Source of the DNA: Diphasiastrum complanatum
Taxonomy: Eukaryota > Streptophyta > Lycopodiopsida > Lycopodiales > Lycopodiaceae
Length of the DNA: 64,000 nucleotides
NCBI GenBank assembly: GCA_029204225.1
Contig: CM055097.1
Coordinates: 63,919,662-63,983,661, forward strand
Reading direction: 5' to 3'
The notes beneath the pieces are model-generated. The model did not search any database. It was not told where the DNA came from and saw nothing but the letters and a program-made list of their open reading frames with translations. Of the stretch, positions 10,687-21,137 are shown piece after piece (positions within the stretch are counted from its first letter, which is position 1; each line of letters starts with the position of its first letter). The position numbers and the translations under genes are program-made.

Positions 10687-11217
10687 TGTTACGTACTCAT
10701 AAGGGCACACAACAGAAAATTTGAGGTGACGGTCTCAGTTATGGGACGGAACGCTGATATGGAGTTATAGGTCTTTTGGGTGCCACATGTCAATGTCTTA
10801 TTGGCATGTGGTGACTCGTTGTTATGGACCTGCGTCAGTGTGCACAACTGCCATGTGTCGTTGGTCATGCGAGAATATAATGGACGGAGATGACCCACCT
10901 GGACTATGTATATAGAGGTGGATCTCCATGAGCTTGGCATTCATCCTCTTTTGGAGAATGAAAAGCTCTTCCACTAGTGGTCAGGTCACGACGAGTATCT
11001 AGCCCTCAAGATGTAGGTAATCATGGGTCGAGGGTATGAGACACCATGGCTTAAATGAGATCTGAGCTTGCTTGATGGGGGTCTGTAGCTCTAGTGCATG
11101 GGGTGAGGTGGTAGGACCTCTATGGTTGGGTGGTAACGTAACGTTCGTCACCTGTTTATGCTTTAGAAATGACCGACACGCCGCTGAGGTACTACCATCG
11201 TCGTGTCAGTGGTAACA
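10687..11217 (+). repeat. Element H 5' LTR
   Basis: A 531-bp direct repeat matching 16,440-16,969 over its whole length. It contains a TATA-like GTATATAGAGG near 10,908. It ends TAACA just before the primer-binding site. Confidence 0.92.
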
Positions 11218-11219
11218 TT

Positions 11220-11231
11220 TGGGATTAGAGC
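11220..11231 (+). other. Element H primer-binding site (initiator tRNA-Met type)
   Basis: TGGGATTAGAGC lies 2 nt after the 5' LTR. It differs at two positions from TGGTATCAGAGC, the complement of the plant initiator tRNA-Met 3' end. Confidence 0.7.
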
Positions 11232-11538
11232 TACCGATAATTGTGAATAAGGTGCAATCGCTCTAACTTACATTTTTGGTTGTTGATGTTTTTGGAAGGC
11301 TTATTAAATTCGTTGAATCGAACTGAACAACTTTGCTTTTTGGTTCGTCTCAATCCGAGGTCGTTTTGATTGAAAACGACCCACCTTTGCAAGCTATGGT
11401 GGAAGTTTGTCGATTTTTTGAATTTTTGGCGGGTTTAAAAACTTCAAAAGCCGATTTCATTTTCTGGCCTTATTTTGGGACTCGGAAGTCAGAAGTCGGA
11501 TATTTTTTTTGGTTTCTGGTTTTTCCTAATGCAAAGCA

Positions 11539-11574
<36 letters not shown>

Positions 11575-12747
11575 AATGCAAAGCAAATTTTATATATATA
11601 TATATATTGTCGGGCACATGCGCGGGGCACATGCAAGCCCGCCTGTGCACACAGTCTGTACCACTCTGTCAGATTTTGTGACAGGCGGTCACCAGGCGGT
11701 TGCTGGCTCCAGACGCACACACCAGGAGGTTGTGTATTATTCCTTGTGTTGAGAAGAGGTGTTACTTATCTTTTTAAGTTACATCTTCTTTGTAATTTCA
11801 ACAAAGTATTTGTGATGTGATGTTTGGTTGGTAAATAAAGTCACAAGTAAAAGTAGACTTTGCAAGAAATAAATGAGGCTTAATGTTTGACAAACTTTGA
11901 AAACTTTGACTATTAAACTTTGTAAACTTTAAATTAGTAACTTTGTGATTAAACTTTTGTGTACTTTAAAAAGTACATGTTAAAGCTTATAAGTTAAGTT
12001 TTCAAAGTTTTAAAAGGAAACTTTGTGTTTAAAAGTTTATTTTGCAAGCTTGAAAACGCATAAACTATTTGAACCTTAGCTTTGTCATGGAAATTTTTAA
12101 GAAAGGGGGGAAATAAAAGAAAAGTACACAACTATACTTGCAGGCTGTACTTGCTGCAAGTACAAATCTATGTGCCCTTCTTCCAATCTTTATTAGCCTC
12201 CTTCTTGATCTTAAACCACCTCCTTGTAAAGCTCCACCTACACACACAAAAAAATTTGCAATTCCTCCATCTTCTTCACTTTTTGGAAGGAAATTTGAAG
12301 TTTTTTCCTCCACCTCCTTCTCTTGAATGTACAGTTGTACCAGCACCTTTTCCTAAGCCTAAGGATAAGCCTTAGAGGAGATTTAGGTGTGTCTTTGGGC
12401 CATAAGGCCAAGAGGTTAAGGTGGTGACCCAAAAGGTGGGACGTGACCCAAGTGACCCTTGGGTGAGGTGGCGTAGGGAGGGTGGTAGCCATGTGTTGTG
12501 AGAGTAGGTGGACCCCATAAGGGGATGCCACTTGTTATTAGGGCCCATGTGCTTGCTAGGTGGCATCCATAGGGCCCGCCACCCAGCAAGGCTTTTTAGG
12601 AGGGAAAAGGAGTGAGATGGGGCTCCATTTCCATCATTGAGGAGCTTAATTGTGGCCTAGTCTCTTTGAATAGATCTCTCAAGCTCTCTAAGCCATTTTG
12701 TTGCGAAGCCCTTGCTGTTTTTCTTGTGCCTCCTTCCTTAGAGCACC
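11232..12747 (+). other. Element H leader with duplicated (TA)n segment
   Basis: About 1.5 kb of non-coding leader between primer site and gag. The segment CCTAATGCAAAGCAAATTTT followed by a TA run occurs twice in tandem (about 11,525-11,571 and 11,572-11,608). A region rich in AACTTTG/AAACTTT words follows (11,870-12,050). Short open frames here have no recognisable domain. Confidence 0.55.
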
Positions 12748-13562
12748 GTGGATCCTACTATGCCCTCGGGTGAAGGACCGTCTTCACCACCACCTCCTCC
12801 TGATGTAGATACTAATCAACTTGTTCAAGCTTTGAACTTGCTGCAAAACCAAATCTTGGACATGCAAGCCAAGCATGTCGCGGTCGAACAAGAGTGGCGT
12901 TCTTTGACGCACTCACGGTTCGCTGGTTTTTATCCAATGTTCAATCCGAAATTTTTTTCGGACGAAAAGAAGGACCGGCTTCCCGATGTGGTATTGTCAT
13001 GGCTTGATCAGTGGAATAGTCATTTTTTTCATGCATGATGCACCTGATGGTACAAAGATCGCTTCTGCTCTCATGTTTTTATGCGGTAAGGCGTTCACAT
13101 GGTGGCAGGATCTGAGTATTGGCGACGTTTCGCCATTGTGCAAATGGGTACTAGGCCTTAGATGCCTATATCCAGGAATTCCAAGAAATTTTGCCCCAAT
13201 TCGCTTCACGAATCGATCCTATCTCGTTGAAGCTACATTTTATTTTGGGGCTTCCAAAAGAATTTCATCTAGAAGTGTGGCGTAACCAACCGCAGACTAT
13301 CGAAGATGCAGTTTGCTTTGCGAAAATCTTTGATGACGTCCATTTTGCCTCTCGCAAGGAGCCAAGTTTGCCCAAGGTGAACAAAAAGAAAATAAATTTT
13401 TTAAGAAGCGAGAAAGAGACAAGACGGACACCGGTTCCCAAGGCGGAAAGAAATCTGGCGGGCAACCTAAATTCTCTAAAGCGCCAAGTAATTCTTGTAT
13501 TTCTTTTGTTGATTTATCCTTTAAGGATGACACTAGTTGCGATAATTGTTGTTTTAATATAG
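12748..13562 (+). pseudogene. Element H gag (frameshifted)
   Basis: The start is at the ATG in a Pro-rich N-terminus (SSPPPPPDVDTNQ), followed by a probable coiled coil (LVQALNLLQNQILDMQAKH). The Retrotrans_gag domain is spread over three frames: a WLDQW block (to 13,038), an ALMFLCGKAFTWWQDL block (about 13,060-13,120), and an LHFILGLPKEFHLEVW block with TIEDAVCFAKIFDD (13,191-13,350). At least two frameshifts are needed to follow it. A basic tail follows; no clear CCHC knuckle is visible, only a possible Cys pair near 13,540. It is a capsid protein remnant. Confidence 0.8.
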
Positions 13563-13589
13563 CTGTTTTGGGCCCCCACGATCATTCGT

Positions 13590-14075
13590 ATGAATGGAAT
13601 CGTAGGACGCCAAGCTGTGACTGTTCTTTTTGATGATGGTTCCACACATAACTTCATAAATGCTAAACTGGTGCAGAAACTCAAGGCGGCTACCGTGCCA
13701 AGTAATCACTTGTATGTGGTGAAAATGGCGTCGGAGGAAAATCGACAAGCTTGGGATCAGCTTGTTCCTCAACTACCGCTTCAGATTCAAGATTATGTTG
13801 AACTACTAGATTTTCATATCATGAATTTGGATAGCGTAGACATAATCTTAGGAAAAGAATGGTTTTATTTAAAAAACGAGTCTTTAAGAAAGAGTTATGG
13901 TACACATAATATTTTCTTTTTGCATAAGGGCTCGTTGGTTGAGCTAAAAGGCGATGTAAATAGGCCTTTTGATCCATTGGTTTCTACTTTAGAAGTTGTT
14001 GAATATCTGAAAGACTCTGGTATTTGTCTATGTTTCTTAAAAGATGAAGCTTATGTGGATGACCATGCAGTCTAG
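13590..14075 (+). pseudogene. Element H aspartic protease
   Basis: An open frame of about 160 residues with the retropepsin-like active-site block LFDDGSTHNFIN (residues about 12-23) and the second conserved block DIILGKEW (residues about 85-92). The active site reads D-D-G-S where most plant Gypsy copies have D-S-G-S, a change that may impair activity. The ATG at 13,590 is internal to the original polyprotein, so the chosen start is only the first Met of the open piece. Confidence 0.75.
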
Positions 14076-14400
14076 AGTCTAAATATTGATTTATCGCATT
14101 TGCCTTTGAATGTGTCTGTAAATAATCCCTTAAGTGCTAACTCACCTAAAAGAATAATATTTAACAAACTTAGGCAAGAGTATAGCAATGTTTTTTCCTG
14201 ATAAACTCCTTGATGTTTTGGCCTACCTCCTCAAAGGAGTGTTGACCATTAGATAGAGTTGATTCTTGGAAGCCAAATTGTATCTCTTTTTCCATACAAG
14301 ATTATCATTCATAAAGGTACGTCGAATTGTGTTGTCGATGCCTTGAGTCAGATTGGAGAGATTAATCAATTATGCTTTGTTGAGATCCAATTTGATTTGT
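14076..14400 (+). pseudogene. Element H RT/RNase H remnant with large internal deletion
   Basis: The start of RT is visible as a GLPPQRSVDH-I-ELI-like block (near 14,225-14,270), the usual entry to Gypsy RT. Immediately after it comes a KGTSNCVVDALSQI block (near 14,318-14,350), the end of RNase H. The catalytic RT core with the YxDD box and most of RNase H are therefore deleted. The element depended on other copies, or was already dead, after this event. Confidence 0.75.
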
Positions 14401-15456
14401 ATCTTTCATTACATGGTCTTTGTCGAACCGATAGGTTTTTTGGTCGCATCTTGCTAGATGTCCTGACAGGATCTTCTAGATTTAGTGATGAAATAAACTT
14501 GGGATGCAGGATCCCAAGCAATCCCGAAATGATAAGATACTTGAAGACTATTCCATAAGGAATGGTCTGCTTTTTCGGAAGGGGAAAAGTTGTGTGTCGG
14601 ATAGGGAGGACTTACGTGCCCAAATCCTGCAGTAGTGTCATGACAACCCTTGTGCTGGTCACCCAGGCATACAAAGGACACTTGACCTTGTTAGGCAGAA
14701 TTTCTTCTGGCCTAAGATGAAAGGTCATGTGGAGGCATATGTTCACAGTTGTGAACAATGCCAGCAAAACAAAGCAGAAAGACTCAAAGTTGCGAGTCTT
14801 CTACATCCCTTGGAAATTCCCAATAAAAAATGAGAAAGTATTTCAATGGATTTTGTGGTTGGACTCCCTAAAATCCGGAGTGATCACGATGCCATTTGGG
14901 TGGTGGTTGACATGCTAACCAAGATGGCACAATTTATACCAACTAAATTAACTGTCAAGGCATTTGAACTAGCCCAACTTTTCGTTGAAAAGTTGTTTAG
15001 TTTGTATGGTTTGTCGAATGATATTGTTAGTGATCGTGACTCCAACCAAGTTCATTGGCAAGCTATTTTTGAGAAACTTGAAACAACCCTTAGTCTTAGT
15101 TCTTCGGATCACCCGGAGTCTGATGGGTAGACAGAACGTGTCAACCAGACGTTGAAAGATATGCTCATCGACAATCTGATTGGGAAAAGTATCTCCCAAT
15201 GGTTGAGTTCGCGCACAATAGTGCTAAGCATTTTGCCACCGGATTCAATCCTTTTATGCTGATGTATGGCTTTCAGCCGCGTTCTCCAGTTTCGGTCGGA
15301 CTCAAAGGTTTCAAGGTGCAAGCTGTAGTAGATTTCTTGCAAGATATGCAAGAAATGCTACTAGTGGCCAAGGAAAGCATGAAAACCGCTCAAGATAGAG
15401 CTCAGTTTTATGCCAACCGTGGTTGCTCACCTTGGGATATTGAGGTCAGAACCTAG
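14401..15456 (+). pseudogene. Element H integrase
   Basis: An HHCC zinc module is visible (a GHPGI-RTL block, then CEQCQQNKA, about 14,650-14,780), followed by the catalytic core with MDFVVGLPKIRSDHDAI (first Asp, 14,846 onward), a VSDRDSNQVH block (second Asp, about 15,030) and the conserved MVEFAHNSAKH block. Interruptions include a TAG near 14,628, a frame change near 14,830 and a stop at 15,128. It catalyses cDNA insertion in active relatives. Confidence 0.85.
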
Positions 15457-15876
15457 GTGTATCTTAAAATCCCTAAGGATTGAAGGTACTTCAGACGAGA
15501 AAATGTCATAAGCTATCTCCTCGTTATAGCGGACCTTATAAGGCTGTAAAGAAAATCAACCTGCTTATCAGCTAGATCTTCCGATTGGGGTGGGGTTCAT
15601 CCTGTTTTTCATGTAAGTCGTTTACAGAAATGACTTAGTAGAAAGGATTCCCTAATTCCGGAAGGTGAACTAGTTGATTTAGAGGATCTATCTACCTTTG
15701 TTCCAAACGTACCTGAAAAAGTTGTTGACGTTCATCATCACCAATTGAAAAACCGTTTGGTTTCTGGATTTCTCGTACTTTGGAAAGGCAAGTTAGATGA
15801 TGAGGACACTTGGGAGAGAGAGGACTATTTAAGCCTGAACTTCCCTGGTTTGCTTCCTTTAGGAGGAGACTCTTAA
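15457..15876 (+). pseudogene. Element H integrase C-terminus and chromodomain
   Basis: After degraded C-terminal sequence, a chromodomain is readable at about 15,720-15,850: a VVDVHHHQLKNRLVSGFLV strand region, then LWKGKLDDEDTWER, matching the consensus pattern of a hydrophobic strand, W-K-G and T-W-E. Chromodomains at this position direct chromovirus integration to particular chromatin. The coding region ends with a TAA at 15,874-15,876. Confidence 0.8.
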
Positions 15877-15888
15877 AGGGGGAGGGAA
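15877..15888 (+). other. Element H polypurine tract
   Basis: A GGGGGAGGGAA purine run immediately precedes the point where the 3' LTR would start (TG of the LTR is at 16,440 after the solo-LTR insertion is discounted). It primes plus-strand DNA synthesis in the replication cycle. Confidence 0.7.
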
Positions 15889-15891
15889 TGT

Positions 15892-16437
15892 TGAAAAATT
15901 TTTCACACGTGTGAACCAGCTGCAAGTACAAGGATCAAGGAAATGAATGTTTGCACACTAAACTAGCTTCTATTCCAAAAACAAAGAGATGGAAAACATT
16001 GGCAAGCTAGTTAGCAAGAAGGCAAAGCATTCATCACAATCTAACTATCATTACCCCTACAATGGATCAAATGGAAGCTTTACTTGAAGAAGTGTGTTCT
16101 TGAGGTACAAAGCCACCTTATTTATAATACAAGAGGCCTTCTAGAACTCGTGGAGAGAGAAAGCAACCTAGATGCCACATTGCCTCTACCTCTCTACTAG
16201 ATGACAAAAAGAGAAATGGAGAAGACTTGAGAATCTCTCTTTTTGAGAATCCTTGACCTACAAGAGTAGCCTCACATGCTTCTTGACAGGTTCTAGACCT
16301 ACACATCACTATGGAGACTAAAAATCTACCTTGACTCAACTTGGAAAGTTACTAGACTAGTCTACCTCAAGTTAGGACAAACTCCAAAACTTGAATCTCT
16401 AAGTTTAATATTATTTTAATTTTACAATATTTTCACA
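15892..16437 (-). mobile_element. Solo LTR nested at the PPT/LTR boundary of element H
   Basis: This 546-bp sequence begins TGAAAAATTTTTCACACGTG and ends TTTTCACA, and is flanked by AATGT on both sides (15,887-15,891 and 16,438-16,442). On the minus strand it starts TGTGAAAATATTG, has a TATA box (TTATAAATAAG near 16,120) and ends TTTTTCA, like the TGTGAAA LTRs of elements D and E. It also shares the CACACGTGTG palindrome found in D's LTR. No internal domain remains, so it is a solo LTR left by LTR-LTR recombination. Confidence 0.8.
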
Positions 16438-16439
16438 AA

Positions 16440-16969
16440 TGTTACGTACCCATAAGGGCACGCAACATGAAATTTGAGGTGACGGTGTCTCAGTTATGGG
16501 ACAAAATGTTGATATGGAGCTATAGGTCTTTTGGGTGCCACATGTCAATGTCTTATTGGTGCGCAGTGACTTGTTGTTATTGACCCGCGTCAGCATGCAC
16601 AACTACCGCATGTCATTGGTCATGCAAGACTCCTATGGATGGAGATGACCCACGTGGACTATGTATATAGAGGTGGATCTCCATGAGCTTGGCATTCATT
16701 CTCTTCTGGAGAATGAAGAGCTCTTCCGCTGGTGGTCAGGTTAGGATGAGTATCTAGGCCTCAGGATGTAGGTAGGCATGGGTCGAGGGTAAGGCATGGT
16801 GGTATGGGACACCATGGCTTACATGAGATCCGAGCTTGCTTGATGGTGGTCTGTAGCTCCAGTGCACGAGGGTGAGGTGGCAGTACCTCTATGGTTGGCG
16901 GTAACATAGGGTTCGTCGCCACCTGTTTGTGCATTAGCAATGATCGGCACGACGATGGGGATTCTAACA
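16440..16969 (+). repeat. Element H 3' LTR
   Basis: 530 bp matching the 5' LTR at 10,687-11,217. Its first three bases overlap the target duplication created by the nested solo LTR. It is followed by the CTACT duplication of element H. Confidence 0.92.
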
Positions 16970-17071
16970 CTACTGCAGGACGGAAATTATGGCAACAGAT
17001 TACTTTACGAAGGCCCTCTCTAAGGAGCATCATCTCAGATTCAACGACATATTATCCATATTAAGGGGGAG
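16970..17071 (+). pseudogene. Copia element G: RNase H tail, part 2, and polypurine tract
   Basis: This resumes the reading interrupted at 10,686, with a MATDYFTKALSKEHHL block followed by an R-FNDILSIL end. The AAGGGGGAG purine tract at 17,063-17,071 then leads to TGTTGCTC, the start of an LTR. Confidence 0.85.
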
Positions 17072-17508
17072 TGTTGCTCAAATTCATTTATTAATGAGCA
17101 TCCTGAAAGATGTATAGAAGATAAAAAAAACTGTTATGTTCGAATTTTTCAGACCCAATCTTAATCCCATCAAAAGGGGATATTCCGAACATGTTCGGTT
17201 CGGATTTGTTTTGAATTTTTCAAATGTATTTGGTTCGGATCGGTTTTGAATTTTTCAACCCTAGTTCAATTTGCGGAAAAAATCCAAATTAGTGTAAATT
17301 ACGATATTGTCCGACTCGACGACTCTACGTTGATGTCCGCCCACTTTGTACATACAGTCAATACAATGAGTCGAATGTAATAAATGTAGGAAATTCAGTT
17401 GTAGATATTTTGTAACATATCTATCCTAGAATCTTCATTAGAAGACTACTTCTGATAGTTGTAATCTATCAATCAGATCAATATGTATCAACGTTATCAC
17501 GCACAACA
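17072..17508 (+). repeat. Copia element G 3' LTR (right end uncertain)
   Basis: It begins TGTTGCTCAAATTC directly after a polypurine tract, as expected for a Copia 3' LTR. A TTCGGTTCGGAT-rich patch is repeated twice inside (17,197-17,245). The right end is placed tentatively at the last CA of GCACA near 17,508. There is no 5' partner in the window to confirm it. Confidence 0.55.
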
Positions 17509-19747
17509 AGCTGAAGTAATAACTTCATGCAATTGTACTCATTTGTTGATAATAATCAGAGTGCGATTTGTTCTACAGTTGTTTGATCCGTTGTTTGAAC
17601 TATCCTATTGCTAACTGTTGCTTTTCCGATCCATTTATCTAGCTTGCTCCCAGCTTCTGCACAACCCACTGATTTACAACAAAGCAAGCCTTTGCCCCTC
17701 ATTTTTTCATGGGCCGTCTTCATTACAAATCCATTGGTTGCTCTTGATTTCGAGCCCATGTCACTTTCCCATGGCATGATCTTTGTTGTTGATCCATTCC
17801 GAACCTGATCAAACGGTTTTGCTTGTTTTCACGTGCCGATCCACACGCTTGTAGACATGAAAACCCTCAAGAAACTATGGGCCAGTTGTGGTGAGGGCGC
17901 ACACAAGTCGCCCACGATCCATCCTCCACGTTTTTTTTTCTCTCTTTCAACATTGAAACTGATTCTTGGTTATGGAAACCCCTGGATAGAAACTAATCCA
18001 ACACCTTTTGTTCTCCAAGGCCCGCCACAGCTTCTTGACATTATGATTATTGCACTAGGGTGCCCACCATAGCCATTGATAGCTCCAAAAATCATTTTCT
18101 AATGTGAAAGATCCAGGATTTTTTGCTTGTAAAATCTAGCTCAAAAAATTTGTAGCCTTCATGGTTCTTAGACTTACTCTGAGATTATTCTTGTAACTAC
18201 CTACCCCACTGAGGTCGTCCTACCTCAGGCTCTATGGTCTAATTTACAGCTCACCGACTGGTGCCAAATTGACTACAAGCAGTCCGCTTTCTCAAGAAGG
18301 TTATAACAAACCCAGAAGAACTGAGAAATGCCCAACTTTCTCCATTGTGCACCAAATCAATCCTTGTAAATTACTTTGGCTCTCTGTCACTGTTCTTTGC
18401 AGATCTCTACAAATATCGTTGTGTCAAACGTCTGTCCATACAGTGAACTATAAAACCCTTATTGACGGTTTCTCGGAATTCACAAGAAAAAAGATAAGGT
18501 TTTCTCTGAATTCTTACTTCGACCTTGCCGATTGCTTCCCTGAAAATCGAATCGAAGGAACTTTGCCACTTCCTGCCATCTAGACTGCCGATAACCAGTA
18601 TGAGTCCTCTCACTTGAGATGCTTTGCGTGCTAGCTTTCTTGGTAAATGACGCTAACCGATGGCTCCATTGGATCGTGCATACCTACAACACCCTACTAC
18701 TATGTTACCAAGTTAACTTTTTGAATATCTAGTATATGCAAATCACCACCATAGTCACCATAGCTCAAGCACCTCAAGCTCTCAAAGATAGCACAACAAA
18801 AGTTAATGTATTACTAAGGAAATATGTACACATAGTGAAAGCCCCAAACTATATGGGCTCGACAAGTGTCAACATACTAAAAATGGCACTTGTACAACTA
18901 ATACACCCAATTGGGCTAAAATACTAACTAATTCAAGACAAGCCTTTGAACACAACAAAAGCTTTCAAAAATCTATTGTACATGCTAACTTCTTGTCACT
19001 GTGGCTACCCGGCTAATCCGGGTAGCCGGCTACAGGACGAGTGCCTGACTGATAAGTCAATGGTGGGTCATGTCCCGATCACTACCAAATATAGTAAACT
19101 AGATAAACTGCATACCTAAATTTAACTGTACAATAATTACAGTATCACATTTATGGCTTACATAAAACATACATCAGATCGACTCTGATTTCTAATTCAT
19201 TAGACATTCGTGATACCAAAAATGTTAGTTCAATGTCAATCTGTAGTATTGAATAATTTACTAAAAACATATTCAAGGTCATGATATTCATAGTTGTATA
19301 AGACATAAGTAGGATCTACAAAGCAATGTTTTTGCAACATTTGTTTGATGCTTTTGCATTTTATCATAAAAATATGTTGGAGGGTGATTGAACCACTATA
19401 CATTATCCATAGTATCATTTGTGAATTATTCAAGGTCATTAACTTCTTGAAAATGTCATATACTACTAATTGTAACATTTGTTTCTTGCTATATAGACAT
19501 TACCAATTCTTGCGAAAAATAGAATATCAATTGAAAACACGTTGACTAGAAGGATTAATTGAAACAAAAGCCTTCAGATGGCCTCTAGAGAGTGGGGTGA
19601 AAGGCCCTCTGAAGTTGATGTTTAATGGAGACCTATTTTTATCATGACGAGTCCATGCAAAGTTCATGGGGGACTAATCTTTCATAAGTTCACGATGGAA
19701 TCAATTTTAGTATGAGGGGCATGGGGCATGGATCTAAGCAAGGATTA
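17509..19747. other. Unassigned sequence, 2.2 kb
   Basis: Short open frames on both strands (for example 17,608-17,808, 18,269-18,583 and 19,236-19,478) have no recognised domain or splice context. A perfect 10-bp inverted repeat, GGCTACCCGG and its complement around CTAAT, lies at 19,003-19,027. No gene can be supported. Confidence 0.5.
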
Positions 19748-20177
19748 GGGCCTCTTCACATGTGGCCTCACCTAGCTCGCCAACCTTCACATGAGGCATG
19801 GGTTCCCGAGTGGGGCCTTGCCATTCATATGTCACGAAAACACACAACCTGTTCCCTCACTCGTTGTTAGGTCAGATTTCCCAAGCCAACATGTCTAACA
19901 AAGAATTGGGCTTCCATGGGTCCGGTTGCCATTTGCAAATCACCTACAAATTTTCAATATGGTTGCGAGATTGTCCATTTTTAGAGCAACAACACCTGAT
20001 GATCTCCAATCGAAGCCCTAAGCAGTTTCATAAAAACGAGCATCAATTCCAAAAGCGCATGATCATAGCAGGGCAACAAGATTGAAGCATGCAAAGACAC
20101 ATTAGAGAATGCGTGCCTAGACAGAGCACGAATCCTACATCAATCCTAATGACAGGGGTGTGCATGTGAAGAGGCCC
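19748..20177. mobile_element. MITE-like element, Tourist/PIF-Harbinger type
   Basis: A 430-bp segment has perfect 15-bp terminal inverted repeats (GGGCCTCTTCACATG at 19,748-19,762 and its complement at 20,163-20,177), flanked by TTA on both sides (19,745-19,747 and 20,178-20,180). A TTA/TAA duplication with a GGG/GGC-type terminus is the hallmark of PIF/Harbinger and Tourist MITEs. No transposase is encoded. A second, similar terminus (CATGGAAAGAGGCCC then TTA at 20,338-20,355) suggests a related or composite copy next door. Confidence 0.7.
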
Positions 20178-20876
20178 TTAGAGACTCTTTCGATGTGGCT
20201 TGTTCATCCAGCTCTGGCTAACGGGACACCCATTCTCTCCAGCACCTAATTTTTGAGAAATCTACAACCCCACTCACCCGTCCTTCCACCCATGCTATCA
20301 AAAAACATCACCATGTCCCAGTGAAACAAACAGGTTGCATGGAAAGAGGCCCTTAGCAGTATTGCAACACGACAATACCACGCTATCGAATTCACCAATA
20401 GTTTGGAGCAGCCTTGTAGTTTGTTGACGGTCAAGGTTGCCTGTCATGCTTTTTTTCAATGACGGTTTGATAAATCATTTGGCTTTCAGATCTGAAATGA
20501 AGTTTGATAGTTTAAAAATGATTACTAATTTCAAAGATGAGCCCCCAAGTTAGAAGGGCTAAAGTTGAATCATGAATGTGAAAGTTTGGGCTGAATTTTT
20601 TTGGAAGTTTCAAGTGGTGTATAATATATTTATTGTGAATCTATACAAGTAAAAAAATAAAGGCGCATGTCAAAATGACATTTTTGAATTGTATGTGCCC
20701 GTCTGCTATGACGGCCAAATTTTTAGGAAGCCTATATTTTACGACCAAAATGACTCTTGACGATCAATACGGCCGTCAAACTGCAAGTTTGCGAGTTTGG
20801 AGTATTTGAGACAAAATTTGGCCACCTACAAAGCCTAAAAAGGGGTGACCCCGAATTTGAAAATTCCCAGCTGGGC
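20178..20876. other. Unassigned sequence with a second MITE-like terminus
   Basis: It contains the extra terminus at 20,338-20,352 followed by TTA. GACGG/CCGTC words recur between 20,458 and 20,775. No coding sequence is supported. Confidence 0.5.
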
Positions 20877-20880
20877 CGGG

Positions 20881-20905
20881 CCTGGCCTGGCCTGGCCTGG
20901 CCTGG
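20881..20905. repeat. (CCTGG)5 pentanucleotide repeat
   Basis: Five tandem CCTGG units in an otherwise AT-rich flank, about 190 bp upstream of the GA microsatellite in the leader of the RRP1-like gene. Confidence 0.95.
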
Positions 20906-21087
20906 CCTCGCTCGAGGTTTCTCGCTTCTTAAATGAATTTAAAAATATAGGGAAAGTTGCAACCAACAGCTCTTTTGGGACGAGCGGCAAGCCTTTATTT
21001 TCCCAAGGATGTAAAGTGAACGTGTTTGTGCGTACGTCAGTTTATAGCTGGTTGCAGGCCTGGCTTTGTCACTTAATGCCAGAGCAC

Positions 21088-21137
<50 letters not shown>

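Larger units (their letters stand above)
10687..16969 (+). mobile_element. Element H: full-length chromodomain Ty3/Gypsy retrotransposon
   Basis: This is a complete LTR element of about 6.3 kb with LTRs at 10,687-11,217 and 16,440-16,969, both beginning TGTTACGTAC and ending TAACA. A perfect 5-bp duplication CTACT flanks it (10,682-10,686 and 16,970-16,974). Internal order is primer site, long leader, gag, protease, RT/RNase H remnant, integrase, chromodomain, polypurine tract. The integrase-last order plus chromodomain identifies a chromovirus. The LTRs differ at many positions by eye, so the insertion is not recent. The pol frame has several breaks and most of RT is deleted, so it is non-autonomous now. 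A solo LTR interrupts its 3' end. Confidence 0.92.

Noticed and set aside
15889-16438. This segment as the true 3' LTR of Gypsy H
   Set aside because: The 530-bp repeat just to its right matches the 5' LTR and carries the element's CTACT duplication; this segment has its own AATGT duplication and no 5' partner.
17556-18072. Possible gag or zinc-finger gene in overlapping frames
   Set aside because: No consistent frame, no domain motif and no splice context; composition is unremarkable.
19003-19027. Inverted repeat as a rho-independent-type terminator
   Set aside because: Plant nuclear DNA; there is no T-tract and no gene upstream.
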